A DNA stretch of 33,625 nucleotides from Candidatus Parabeggiatoa sp. HSG14 (lineage in GTDB: Bacteria; Pseudomonadota; Gammaproteobacteria; Beggiatoales; Beggiatoaceae), in the NCBI GenBank assembly GCA_030378085.1, contig JAUCGK010000018.1, positions 1-33,625 on the forward strand. The letters run 5' to 3'. Shown here piece by piece: positions 16,116 to 24,806 of this stretch (the first letter of the stretch is position 1; each line of letters starts with the position of its first letter). Both the position numbers and the translations under genes were made by a program. Below the pieces are notes generated by a model that saw only the letters and a list, made by a program, of their open reading frames with translations, made no database searches and was not told the DNA's origin.

Positions 16116-16127
16116 CTATGGAACTTA

Positions 16128-16193
16128 ATTAATTTGGAAACATTGTGCGTAACATCAGTTATTAATTTGGAAGCACAATGTGTGACATCAGTT
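16128..16193. repeat. 33-bp tandem duplication at the MlaC-like 3' end
   Basis: Two adjacent 33-bp units (16128-16160 and 16161-16193) match at 27 of 33 bases. The right unit encodes the final residues LMSHIVLPN and stop of the MlaC-like protein. The left unit, beyond the stop, would encode LMLRTMFPN and stop in the same register. The left unit is also part of the 42-bp dispersed repeat found at 10352. Confidence 0.8.
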
Positions 16194-16773
16194 TAATAAA
16201 ATCATCGATTTTACTTATCGTTTTAAATGCTATGCGGTAAGAGTTGACTAAATTCATACCACCAACACTCAAATTGTAAACTTTCCACTTTTCGCTTTTC
16301 GATTTGAAGTACATGAAATAATCAACCTCAATAGGCGTTGACTTTCCTTTCTGGTAAATCTTAGCAGATACCAAAGCGGTGGGTTTCGGTTTTTTTTTGC
16401 CCATCATACCTAGAGCTTTGGATGAGTAATCAATCTGGTCAACTAGAGCAACCTTTATCGGTGGAAAGGAATAAAAGGATATTAGCAGATACCGCAATCC
16501 TTCAACAAAACGGGTTTTCTGATTTTTGTTAGCCCGTCTCCAGTGTTTTCCCAACATCCTTGTCGACATTGTGTTCAAATCGAAATGGGGTAATACCTCA
16601 TTTTCAACTAAACCACGTATTTGGTTGGGGTTCTTTTTTAAAGCTTCTAACACCTTAGTGGTTGTTGTTGCAATTAAAGTTTCTGCATCTTGAGCATTTG
16701 TTGCAGCCCAAACATGAAGTGTTGATAACATCAATACACTTATTAACGTCATATTTGCCAACAATTGTTTCAT
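16162..16773 (-). CDS. MlaC/Ttg2D-family periplasmic protein
   Basis: A 203-aa protein with a signal peptide (~1-23, cleavage after VWA). The rest matches MlaC-type lipid carriers: VLPHFDLNTMSTRMLGKHWR, an FVEGLRYLLISFYS helix and a C-terminal SVGGMNLVNSYRIAF motif. MlaC ferries phospholipids between the outer membrane and the MlaFEDB transporter. No mlaA/B/D/E/F genes are nearby, so this is a lone paralog. It lies 296 bp downstream of a lipoprotein gene on the same strand (a possible small ORF is between). The start has GGAG 8-9 nt upstream of the ATG. Confidence 0.85.
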   Translation of the reverse strand: MKQLLANMTLISVLMLSTLHVWAATNAQDAETLIATTTTKVLEALKKNPNQIRGLVENEVLPHFDLNTMSTRMLGKHWRRANKNQKTRFVEGLRYLLISFYSFPPIKVALVDQIDYSSKALGMMGKKKPKPTALVSAKIYQKGKSTPIEVDYFMYFKSKSEKWKVYNLSVGGMNLVNSYRIAFKTISKIDDFIKLMSHIVLPN

Positions 16774-16879
16774 TAAAAAATCTCCTTAGGCTTATGCCGA
16801 ATGTGTTAATACAAAAGCGAGTACAACAAAAACACTGCTAAATAGAAATTTGCGAAAAAACTTCATACTCCTCCAAATG

Positions 16880-17086
16880 TTATTGAGAAAACTTAATGAT
16901 GGACACACCGCCATTGAAGCCAAAAGTTTGATGTTGAACACCATCTAACGGATTTCTAACGACTTCAAAAATCCGATTTTTTAGAAAAATCCGATTTCTA
17001 TAGTATTCAACATCATCTTGACCACTAATATATCCAATGGCAATAAAGTAGAATCCCAATTTCACATCCTTATTTATGGTCACCAA
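16880..17086 (-). CDS. Possible small protein after the lipoprotein gene (doubtful)
   Basis: 68 aa opening with TTG, overlapping the end of the lipoprotein gene by 17 bp in another frame. The composition (LGFYFIAIGYISG, NPLDGVQHQTFGFNGG) looks protein-like, but there is no good ribosome binding site. It contains a repeated NRIF segment. It could be a remnant C-terminus joined by a frameshift at the nearby T-run, a coupled small gene, or chance. Confidence 0.25.
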   Translation of the reverse strand: MVTINKDVKLGFYFIAIGYISGQDDVEYYRNRIFLKNRIFEVVRNPLDGVQHQTFGFNGGVSIIKFSQ

Positions 17087-18137
17087 AAAATTTTTCCTTT
17101 AAGCGAGAAAATGTAATATCTGTAGCTATTTTTATCCCCCCTTCACGAACTCGCCTGATACTATCCATGTATTCTTTATCAACAACCAGTTCAGACTTAC
17201 TGATATTGAATTCATAAGCAGTATAGGCGTTTAATCCTTTTATGAGATCAAACCCAATTTCAGCTTTCTCTGAGTTCCAATCTAAGTCTATTTGAGTTAT
17301 CAAATTCTTAATAGTCTGGTGTTTTAGCATTTCTTTTTGAGTTTCAGCTGATTTTTCCGCCAAATCAGTTGCCCTTAATAAAGCACGTTCTAGCGTTTTG
17401 ATACCTTCAAAATCTTTCTTATCCAAGGGCAATTGGATCACAATGCGACTCTTCTCGTTTTTAATATACAGTTTCTCATTTTCAAACTGATGCTGAAGTG
17501 CTATTTGTGTCTCTTTAGATAAGGGCATATCCCCTTCCAATATGTCATATGAATCTAACAAGTATGCCTTGATTAACTTGGCGGCAAATTTTTGATATGT
17601 TATGTTAGGGGGCTTCGGAACCCATTTGTCTTTATTCTTGTTATTCTCCGATTTTGAGGAGATCAAAGTCGAAGGAATAAGCGCGACCAATTTTTCTAAG
17701 GCACTTTCAAAGAGCTTCTTATCACATTGTATTTCATGATGGTAATTGAGCTGGCTATGTTCAGCAAAAAATCCACTTTCTACCACTTCACAACTATCTA
17801 GTAGTTTTTTAAAAATGGGTGGTCCCTTAAAACGCTCAGAGAGGGTATATTGTATACCAGAAGACAAATCAATTGGATAATATTCCCCATTCCATTCTTT
17901 TAAGAACGCTGATAAACCCAGAAAACTAGGTTGAAAAATCAGAATGTCTTTATGGCGAGCATAGGCTTCAATGAGTTTTTTCTCATCTTGTGGCGTTTTC
18001 ATGCTTATACCCTGAACAATAGTTAATACCGATACTGAATTGGAATTTTGTTTATACCACAAATGTGGGTCTCCTTGAATGCCACTACAACCGCTGAGTA
18101 CTAGCATCAGTAACCAGATCATCTTTTGTATGTTCAT
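17070..18137 (-). CDS. Lipoprotein, hypothetical
   Basis: A 355-aa protein with a short signal and lipobox LSGC (residues 14-17), so it is lipid-anchored at Cys17 in the inner or outer membrane. The remainder is a mixed globular domain: two extra cysteines (~115 and ~138), a charged low-complexity patch ENNKNKDKW (~164-172) and a helical region ~255-285. I recognise no family. The start is supported by AGGAAA upstream of the ATG. It precedes the MlaC-like gene on the same strand; a shared cell-envelope role is possible but not shown. Confidence 0.75.
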   Translation of the reverse strand: MNIQKMIWLLMLVLSGCSGIQGDPHLWYKQNSNSVSVLTIVQGISMKTPQDEKKLIEAYARHKDILIFQPSFLGLSAFLKEWNGEYYPIDLSSGIQYTLSERFKGPPIFKKLLDSCEVVESGFFAEHSQLNYHHEIQCDKKLFESALEKLVALIPSTLISSKSENNKNKDKWVPKPPNITYQKFAAKLIKAYLLDSYDILEGDMPLSKETQIALQHQFENEKLYIKNEKSRIVIQLPLDKKDFEGIKTLERALLRATDLAEKSAETQKEMLKHQTIKNLITQIDLDWNSEKAEIGFDLIKGLNAYTAYEFNISKSELVVDKEYMDSIRRVREGGIKIATDITFSRLKEKFFGDHK

Positions 18138-18260
18138 ACTTATTTTCCTGTTAAACCAATGTGAATGTGTTGGGTTAATACTATTAAGCTACAGAGCCTC
18201 GTCAAAATCGGAATTGTCCCATAAGATTGAAATGCTGCTAGTAAAAAAAATACACCAGCA

Positions 18261-18346
18261 CGTAGGTTGGACTGACAAGAGGAAGTCCAGTATTTTTAAG
18301 TTATTATCTTTGAATATTGGAATTCGCAAGCTCATTCCAACCTACG
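18261..18346. repeat. CGTAGGTT...CCAACCTACG repeat, copy 2
   Basis: The ends CGTAGGTTGGA (18261-18271) and TCCAACCTACG (18336-18346) are perfect 11-bp inverted repeats. It is a direct copy of 16026-16115, and together the two bracket the lipoprotein/MlaC-like pair. Confidence 0.8.
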
Positions 18347-18597
18347 GGCTATATACCCCAAGGATGTAAAGAAATTTTAGAGCGAATATTAACATATAGT
18401 CCATAGCCTATAATATAGACAAATTTTTATTTAAAAAGGGTAAAACAGCACAACATAATGCTAAAATTTTTAACTTATTGAATTATAATAAATTAAAAAA
18501 TAAAATTTCCAGTTATAATCATGCCCAAAAAACTATACGTTATGTTTTTATATAATCTTTAATCAATAATGATTAGCTATTATAAAATTTAACAATT

Positions 18598-18627
18598 TGA
18601 CAAATTGATAGACGTATCAATTTGTCA
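18598..18627 (+). promoter_or_regulatory. Perfect inverted repeat, candidate operator
   Basis: TGACAAATTGATA (18598-18610), spacer GACG, TATCAATTTGTCA (18615-18627). The symmetry of 13-bp arms about a 4-bp spacer suits a dimeric DNA-binding protein. It lies 153 bp upstream of the HTH gene at 18781, so autoregulation is a natural guess. Confidence 0.45.
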
Positions 18628-18633
18628 GTACTA

Positions 18634-18658
18634 AAACTTAAAGAAGTTTCTTTTTTTT
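18634..18658 (+). terminator. Weak hairpin plus T-run
   Basis: AAACTT-AAAG-AAGTTT followed by C and eight T. The stem is AT-only and short. It could attenuate transcription begun near the 18598 palindrome before the gene at 18781. Confidence 0.25.
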
Positions 18659-18780
18659 GTCCACAAGCATCATCAAGCACAATTTCGCTTTTATATTTAA
18701 AAAAACAATTTTATAACTCTCGCCAAAAACAAAATTATCCCCATATTGGATTTAGAAATTAAAATAACCATTAAAAATCT

Positions 18781-19947
18781 ATGACAGAAAAATTAACTTT
18801 TGGGGAATTACTCACCCAATATATGCAAAGGGTAAAGGCGGGAGCTAATGATGTTGCTGAGGCGATTAGCACTAAAGATGATAAAGTGACTAGGCAAACG
18901 ATTTATAATTGGCAAAAAAACTTAACGAAACCAAATTTAAAAAATCGTCCTAAGATAGTTGCTCTTGCAAAATTTTTACGATTGAGTAATATAGAGACAA
19001 ATAAAATTTTACAATCCGCAGGCTTTATTGAAACTTATAAAGAGGGAGATGATTTTATTGGTTTGATGTTTACTGATTATATATTGGCTTTGTTAAAGGA
19101 ATTACCGCTGTTGCCTTATCCAGTTATCGCTTTGTTAAATCATGCCAATTGGGATGAACCGCCGATTCAAAAGCTGTTATTGTTTCATGCCAAAAGAAAA
19201 TACAATACTACTTTCAGTATTCAGCCTCCCTATACAGGTTCGGAACGCTATTTTGCAACGTTAGGTCAACAATGCCGGTTTGCCAATGTGCAAGATGGGG
19301 GAGATTTTGAGTGGCAATTGAGGGAGCAACTGAGTAATAGTAATGAGCCTTTGTTTTTATTGGTGAGTCGGCTAGAGCAAGGTGATCCCGAATCACGAAT
19401 GAAGTTGATTGGCATTTTACGCAGCTTAAGTGATGAATATGAGAATCTTTTGCATGTCGTTTTATGCGGTGGCGAGATGTTGGAAACTATTTATTATCAG
19501 GAAGGAACTTCTGGTTTGAATAATGGCGAGATTAAACATTGGCCAGAGTTGGGAGTGAATGAAGTCAAAGTGATTGGTGAATATCAATTTGAATTAGAGT
19601 TATCTGATTTAGAAGCTAAGGAATTGCTAGAAATTAGTGGAGGGCATCCTAAATTATTAAAGCGTTGTTTAGACATTAAATCATCAAATTTAACTTTAGA
19701 AAACTATGCAGAGAAATTAAAATCAGAAGTTTGGCAATTTTTTATGCCATTCCTTAAAGAAAAAGCCAAAATGGGTGAATATTTACAACAAGACTGTGTG
19801 GCTAAAGTCCAACCTTTTATTCTGGATAATTTAGTGCGGAAACTCTATTGGAAAAATTTGTTAGTGGAACGTGATGGTAAATTATGTTGGCGATGTGAAA
19901 CATTGCGGACTATTGGTTCAGAAATTTTTAACTTAGGCGAGCAATAA
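18781..19947 (+). CDS. HTH protein with P-loop-less AAA/STAND-like domain
   Basis: 388 aa. Residues ~5-82 look like the XRE-type helix-turn-helix often fused to STAND NTPases (FGELL, then TRQTIYNWQ, LAKFLRLS and a SAGF ending). The rest resembles an AAA/Orc1-type ATPase core in which the P-loop is absent. A Walker-B-position strand LFLLVSRLEQ (191-200) lacks the D-E pair, while a lid motif ISGGHPKLLKRCL (285-297) is kept. It is probably a pseudo-ATPase that binds DNA and partners the 954-aa protein whose gene starts 1 bp after its stop. There is no clear ribosome binding site at the ATG. Confidence 0.75.
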   Translation: MTEKLTFGELLTQYMQRVKAGANDVAEAISTKDDKVTRQTIYNWQKNLTKPNLKNRPKIVALAKFLRLSNIETNKILQSAGFIETYKEGDDFIGLMFTDYILALLKELPLLPYPVIALLNHANWDEPPIQKLLLFHAKRKYNTTFSIQPPYTGSERYFATLGQQCRFANVQDGGDFEWQLREQLSNSNEPLFLLVSRLEQGDPESRMKLIGILRSLSDEYENLLHVVLCGGEMLETIYYQEGTSGLNNGEIKHWPELGVNEVKVIGEYQFELELSDLEAKELLEISGGHPKLLKRCLDIKSSNLTLENYAEKLKSEVWQFFMPFLKEKAKMGEYLQQDCVAKVQPFILDNLVRKLYWKNLLVERDGKLCWRCETLRTIGSEIFNLGEQ

Positions 19948-19948
19948 C

Positions 19949-22813
19949 ATGTGGAAATTATTGTTAAGTTTTTTATTATTAAGCTGGCTGTCTTATGGGC
20001 AAGCTGCTTATTTAATCTATGATTTTGCAGGCAGTGGAGACGTTGGATTTAATCCTGATGATAATGGTGGTTTGGCTGTAAAAGCAAAATTAACTAAGAC
20101 TCGCGGGTTAGCAATAGATAAAGCGGGTAACGTTTTCTTTGCCGATGTGGAAAATCGGAGAGTGCGTAAAGTTGATATAAAAACTGGAATTATCACGACT
20201 GTTGCTGGTTGCCATAAACAACGCTCTCAAGAAGTTATTTGTGAAAGTTGGCGGGAAAATGAAGATAATCCTGAGAAATATAAAGCATTAGAAACTCAAT
20301 TGAGTGCTCCAATTGATGTAGCAATAGATAATGCTGATAACTTATATATCCTTGATCGTGGTGATAGTAGAGTTTATAAAGTCGAAAAAGGCTACATTTC
20401 TCCAGTTGTCAATGAAGAGGGTAATCATGGTTATTCTGGTGATGGTGAACCAGCTATCGAAGCCAGTATTGACCCAAATTTTGGTGGAATATCAATAGAT
20501 TATGATAATAATCTCTATATTGCTGATAGAGCTAATAATCGTATTCTTAAGGTAGATGCTGAAACTCAGCGTATAACGACTGTTGCCGGTAATGGTGAAG
20601 GGGGTTATGATGCTGGTGAAAATCTTAAAGCCACTGAGACAAAGTTAAATCTACCAGAAGATGTATTGGTAGATAGAAAAGGAAATATATTTATTGCCGA
20701 TAGCTATAATCATCTGATTCGCAAAGTTGATACTAATGGTAATATAACCACTATTGCCGGTATTCAGGGTAAACCTGGGTACAATGGCGATAATCAACCG
20801 GCTATAAAAGCATTATTCAATTTACCGATTGGAATCGCAATGGATAATTCTGATAATTTGTATATTGCTGATTTTTATAATAATAGAATTCGGAAATTAG
20901 AAAAAACAGATCAGGGTTATATAATAAGTACTGTTGCTGGAAATGGTGAGGCTTCGCTTAGTAGTATTGTACAGTCTAATAGTATTAGCCCAAGTTACAA
21001 GGGTGAATTTTCTACTCAAGTTTCACTTCATAATCCTGAAGATGTTGCTTTAGTCGTTGGGCGAGATGGTAATATTACTATGTATATCGCCGACCACCAG
21101 CATTATCGTATCCGCCAACTCAAATGGACTGATAAAGAATCACCAGACTATACATTGTTAGTTATATCAATATTCACAATTTTAATTATATTCCTCAGCA
21201 TATTGTATTATTTTGGTTTGTATACGCATCCTGATGTAAAAAGACTAATTGCCAATCCGTCTGAATTATTCAATTTTTCCTTAGAACAACTTGCCAGCAT
21301 TAGAAGGTTGTTAAAATACACTGGTAATCTGGAATCTGTTTTAGACGCAAATAATATAGAAGAAGTATGGCTAGATAATGCGATTAAATTTATTGCCAAG
21401 AGAACTCCCAATTCTAAACGGTGTGAACTATTAGCAGAAAGACTATCAGCCACATTTAAATCAGTAGATGAAAACATTTTTGAATTAAAAATCAGTGAAG
21501 CAGTGCCGCTTAACTTGTCAAATTTTTTGGTGTATTTTCCGCCTGTCAATTTGTCGGTAAGTGATGTGTTTATACAGCTTCAGCAAGAGAAAATGGGGCA
21601 AGATTATGTTATAGTGATAAGTCTAAAACGTTCTCAAAGATTAAAGCTTATCACTCAATACGAACAAGATTCCACTAACCAATGGATAATACCCAACGGT
21701 AAAGAACTATTACGGTTATTTCTGTTACCTTCTGATGGTATTAAAACATTTGTACATTTGGCTAAAAAGAATTTAATAGCTGTCAGAATTTCTCCTTATC
21801 AAACTCATGGTGGAATAACGAAAAGTTCTTTGTTTTTTGGACGTGATGCTGTTATAGATCAAATAGTATATGGTACACCACAAAACTATTTTTTGATGGG
21901 TGGACGTGGTATTGGTAAAACCAGTATCCTTAAAGAAATAAGGCGGCGTTATCAAGAAAATCACCAAGAAGTAAACTGTTTGTTTTTTTCGTCCAGTGAA
22001 AATTTTTTATTAGGGCTTACTCATGAATTAAACTTGCCAAAGGATGCAAGTCCGCTTGAAATATTAATCGAGTTAGTTGAACGCTCAAAACCTAAACATT
22101 GTTTAGTTTTATTGGATGAAGCGGATAATTTTATTAAACAAGAAGTTGCTTCCAGTTGTGAAACATTAAAAGTGCTACGACAGTTTAGTGAAGATGGTTC
22201 ATGTTATTTTGTTTTAGCTGGATTTTGGGAATTATTCAAAAATTCGGTTGATCATCAATCTCCCATTCACAATTTTGCCAAGTCAATATCAGAAGAATCA
22301 AAAGCTTATATTAAAATTACTGCTTTAGAATCAAAAGCTTGTAAAGAGATGATTACTAAACCAATGAAGTTATTTGGTATTGACAGTACTGAAGTGGTTG
22401 AGGAAATCATTACGGTTACTGGAGGTAGAGCTAATTTAATTGCGATGATATGCGATCAAATAGTACAAACAGCCCCAGAAAATGGCAAGATAACAGAAAT
22501 TCTGTCGGCTTTACAGAGTTTAGAAATATATAAAGCTTTAGCAGGCTGGGTAAGGTTAACCAAGGATGAGGAACACAATAGATTAGACAGAATCATTGTT
22601 TATTCTACGGTTGAAAAGGGTGAATTTACCAGGGAGGATTTGGATTTAAAACAATTTCCGCTTCCGCCGAATTGGATGAATGATTCTTTACTGCGACTTG
22701 AAATCGCTTTTATTATCAAACGAATTGGTAATAAATACGATTATTGTGTACCTTTATTCAGAGATATGTTATTGGAACAAGATGTAAAGGCGTTGTTGGA
22801 GCAGGAATTTTAA
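19949..22813 (+). CDS. NHL-propeller membrane protein with cytoplasmic AAA/STAND-like ATPase
   Basis: 954 aa. A signal sequence (~1-19, QAA end) is followed by six NHL repeats (about 49-87, 118-155, 174-216, 233-271, 290-333 and 359-392), with core YIADxxNxRIRKV and TTVAGNG segments that form a six-bladed propeller outside the inner membrane. One membrane helix spans ~401-422. An unassigned domain covers ~430-620. Then comes an ATPase: FGRD (630-633), Walker A GGRGIGKTS (651-659), Walker B CLVLLDEAD (718-726), a sensor-like FVLAG (754-758) and the lid VTGGRANLIAMIC (823-835), with a winged-helix-like end (~870-950). This layout suggests that an extracytoplasmic signal or ligand controls a cytoplasmic switch. 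It is coupled to the HTH gene upstream. Function unknown. Confidence 0.85.
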   Translation: MWKLLLSFLLLSWLSYGQAAYLIYDFAGSGDVGFNPDDNGGLAVKAKLTKTRGLAIDKAGNVFFADVENRRVRKVDIKTGIITTVAGCHKQRSQEVICESWRENEDNPEKYKALETQLSAPIDVAIDNADNLYILDRGDSRVYKVEKGYISPVVNEEGNHGYSGDGEPAIEASIDPNFGGISIDYDNNLYIADRANNRILKVDAETQRITTVAGNGEGGYDAGENLKATETKLNLPEDVLVDRKGNIFIADSYNHLIRKVDTNGNITTIAGIQGKPGYNGDNQPAIKALFNLPIGIAMDNSDNLYIADFYNNRIRKLEKTDQGYIISTVAGNGEASLSSIVQSNSISPSYKGEFSTQVSLHNPEDVALVVGRDGNITMYIADHQHYRIRQLKWTDKESPDYTLLVISIFTILIIFLSILYYFGLYTHPDVKRLIANPSELFNFSLEQLASIRRLLKYTGNLESVLDANNIEEVWLDNAIKFIAKRTPNSKRCELLAERLSATFKSVDENIFELKISEAVPLNLSNFLVYFPPVNLSVSDVFIQLQQEKMGQDYVIVISLKRSQRLKLITQYEQDSTNQWIIPNGKELLRLFLLPSDGIKTFVHLAKKNLIAVRISPYQTHGGITKSSLFFGRDAVIDQIVYGTPQNYFLMGGRGIGKTSILKEIRRRYQENHQEVNCLFFSSSENFLLGLTHELNLPKDASPLEILIELVERSKPKHCLVLLDEADNFIKQEVASSCETLKVLRQFSEDGSCYFVLAGFWELFKNSVDHQSPIHNFAKSISEESKAYIKITALESKACKEMITKPMKLFGIDSTEVVEEIITVTGGRANLIAMICDQIVQTAPENGKITEILSALQSLEIYKALAGWVRLTKDEEHNRLDRIIVYSTVEKGEFTREDLDLKQFPLPPNWMNDSLLRLEIAFIIKRIGNKYDYCVPLFRDMLLEQDVKALLEQEF

Positions 22814-22888
22814 AGATTTATAGATTTTTTATCTCTGTGAATCAGTTATGGAGTTTAGGAATGAGGATTCAATAAAATACGAAAGTTG

Positions 22889-22921
22889 AAACCTGACAGG
22901 TTTTAAAAACCTGTCAGGTTT
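22889..22921. repeat. AACCTGACAGGTT hairpin
   Basis: The perfect arms AAACCTGACAGGTTT (22889-22903) and AAACCTGTCAGGTTT (22907-22921) are separated by TAA. It lies 76 bp after the NHL-ATPase stop. It has no T-run beyond the arm, so it is either a weak terminator or a dispersed repeat. A looser relative, AGGTTTTCAAAACCT, is at 9194. Confidence 0.8.
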
Positions 22922-23037
22922 AGCACCAAAATTTTGCAAATTATTAAATCCTTATTCCTTAAAGCTTTAGCTTTCTTCATTTTTAGATTTAAGAAACGTT
23001 AACCAGACTTGCTTAAAAAAACCTGTTTTACGGTATC

Positions 23038-23174
23038 AGGTAACATTGGAGTTTAAAAGACATTATACCAATTAAATTATAGTTGCGTTAAATCAGTATA
23101 ATGTCTAAAGCAAAATTAGAAAATTTTTGACAAAGCTTTTTAAACTCCAACATACTTTCTTTAAAATGTTACCT
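23038..23174. repeat. 137-bp nested imperfect palindrome
   Basis: Three nested arm pairs: AGGTAACATT (23038-23047) with 23165-23174; TTGGAGTTTAAAA (23046-23058) with 23138-23150; AGACATTATAC (23058-23068) with 23096-23106. The left arms are continuous. The right arms are separated by 31 bp (holding AAAATT/AATTTT) and 14 bp. It fits a MITE or a structured RNA. Confidence 0.7.
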
Positions 23175-23340
23175 TAAAAATATTCTCTTCGAGTCATAGC
23201 CTTTCTCATTCATTTCCAGAAATTCATGTACTAACTAAAACTATGGTTAATGCATAAATTTTAAAACGACCTACCAATTTACTATTTGCCATTTACAAAT
23301 TTTCCTGATAACTTGATAATTGGCAACTGCATTATTATTG

Positions 23341-24312
23341 TTATTTTGACAATCTTACATATTCTGATAATTTGATGTTTTCTGACAACGTAAAAGTATC
23401 CATCGCACCCAAATATTTAATAGGATTGATAGCAACACCTGATTGGCGTACTTCAAAATGGACATGAGGCCCTGTTGAACGGCCGGTTGAACCTACTGAA
23501 GCAATGATTTGACCTTTGTCAACGATGTCTCCCACACTCACAAAATTATTGCTATTATGAGCATAGCGAGTTGAATACATACTACTGTGTTGGATTTCAA
23601 CTATTCGCCCATAACCGCGCATATATTTAGAACGCACAACTGTGCCTCCTTCTACAGCTAATATTGAGGTGCCATTATGAACTGCAATGTCAATTCCCTT
23701 ATGCATACGCTTGCCACGCTTGCCAAATTTTGAAGTGACACGACCTTGTTTAAGTGGCCAACCATCTGGTAAAATGTTTGTGTGGCTGGAACGATATTTC
23801 CGCAAAAAATCTTCTGAGACAATCTTGATAAAACGCTTAACTTCATCAATGGAACTTTGACGTGAAAACCGTCGTGAAGCAAGAGTAGAAACCCCTAAAG
23901 ATATGGGGGCTTTAGTAGCACGTTGTCGCTCAGTGATGATGGTATCCCAAGAGATACTAAAATCAGAATCAATAATTTGGTTCTTATTAACCAATTGTTT
24001 GCCCCATTTTTCCAATCTATCTGCCTGAGTTTGCAAATGACTGACACGCAAAGTCAACTCTTTCAAATGATCTTGAGAAGAAGGAGGGGTTGTCTGAAAA
24101 GAACTTTGGGAAGGTAACATAAGAGATGTCGACGAGGAGGTCACATTGTTGTAACTTAAGTTTGCTGATTGTCCCCTATAGTGATTATAACCTGAATAAG
24201 CAACAGTCACTCCCGTTAGCATCAAAATAAAAGTAATGGGTATTAAAATTGAACGAGCTAAACGGGTGTGATTATTTTTCACAAGGTTTCTTCTAATAAG
24301 AATAACGTCCAT
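23341..24312 (-). CDS. M23 (LytM) family membrane-anchored endopeptidase
   Basis: 323 aa. One N-terminal membrane helix (~21-40), a Ser/Thr-rich linker, a coiled coil (~80-108) and a C-terminal LytM domain (~185-300). The zinc ligands H204 and D208 (HKGID) and the H283-V-H285 pair (GPHVHFEVR) are intact, so it should cut peptidoglycan cross-bridges. Gammaproteobacteria often carry an M23 gene beside lpxC and secA at the end of the division cluster; here secA is not seen. The C-terminus has a small repeat TLSENIKLSEYVRLSK. Confidence 0.92.
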   Translation of the reverse strand: MDVILIRRNLVKNNHTRLARSILIPITFILMLTGVTVAYSGYNHYRGQSANLSYNNVTSSSTSLMLPSQSSFQTTPPSSQDHLKELTLRVSHLQTQADRLEKWGKQLVNKNQIIDSDFSISWDTIITERQRATKAPISLGVSTLASRRFSRQSSIDEVKRFIKIVSEDFLRKYRSSHTNILPDGWPLKQGRVTSKFGKRGKRMHKGIDIAVHNGTSILAVEGGTVVRSKYMRGYGRIVEIQHSSMYSTRYAHNSNNFVSVGDIVDKGQIIASVGSTGRSTGPHVHFEVRQSGVAINPIKYLGAMDTFTLSENIKLSEYVRLSK

Positions 24313-24351
24313 TAATGTTTCTCTATTTTAATTGAGGTAAAAATTTATTTT

Positions 24352-24693
24352 ATGAAGTCCTTTAGTCAATTAATGGCACGCCCAACGGGCATTTTATGCC
24401 GTTTATTACAACATTGTCAGACTATTAAACAACTTAATAAAATATTTAGGATCAGTTTGTCTGCACCATTAAGCCAACATTGTTATGTTGCTAATTTACG
24501 TGATAAAACTTTGGTCATACACACCGACACTTCTCTTTGGGCGACTCGGTTACGTTATATGATTCCAGAACTTTTGTGCAAATGGCAACAAGATATGTCC
24601 ATGCCTACAATTGACCAAGTAGAAGTGAGGGTCCGTCCAGCGTTAGAATCAAAACACTGCCCTCAAGCCGTTAATACAGTTATTGATAAATAA
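24352..24693 (+). CDS. dciA: DciA-like protein (DUF721), DnaB helicase loader
   Basis: A 113-aa protein matching DUF721: a hydrophobic start, then LSQHCYVANLRDKTLVIHTDTSLWATRLRYMIPELL (residues ~39-74). DciA is the ancestral loader of replicative helicase DnaB in bacteria without DnaC. The short length suits gammaproteobacterial forms with only the KH-like core. It lies between lpxC and M23, as in Pseudomonas, but is divergent from M23 (39 bp apart). The start follows GAGG by 13 nt, which is a long spacing. Convergent with lpxC; AAGGTGAAAAGAG near 24739 and CTCTTTCACTTT at 24782 may form a loose two-way terminator. Confidence 0.85.
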   Translation: MKSFSQLMARPTGILCRLLQHCQTIKQLNKIFRISLSAPLSQHCYVANLRDKTLVIHTDTSLWATRLRYMIPELLCKWQQDMSMPTIDQVEVRVRPALESKHCPQAVNTVIDK

Positions 24694-24806
24694 TAAAGGA
24701 TAAAATAATAACCTTCTTACAAATCAATTCAAAGAAAAAAGGTGAAAAGAGTTAGTACTTGTAAAGCTCATCCGTTATTTCCTCTTTCACTTTAATTATT
24801 CTAGTT

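Larger units (their letters stand above)
18138..18780. other. 643-bp gene-free region between divergent genes
   Basis: It contains the repeat at 18261-18346, a long AT-rich stretch (18360-18590), a perfect 13-bp-arm palindrome (18598-18627) and a weak hairpin with a T-run (18634-18658). The downstream + strand operon would be transcribed from here. No ORF is supported. Confidence 0.65.
22814..23340. other. 527-bp gene-free gap between convergent genes
   Basis: It holds a perfect 15-bp-arm hairpin (22889-22921) and a 137-bp nested palindrome (23038-23174). No ORF. Both structures could end transcription from either side. Confidence 0.65.
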
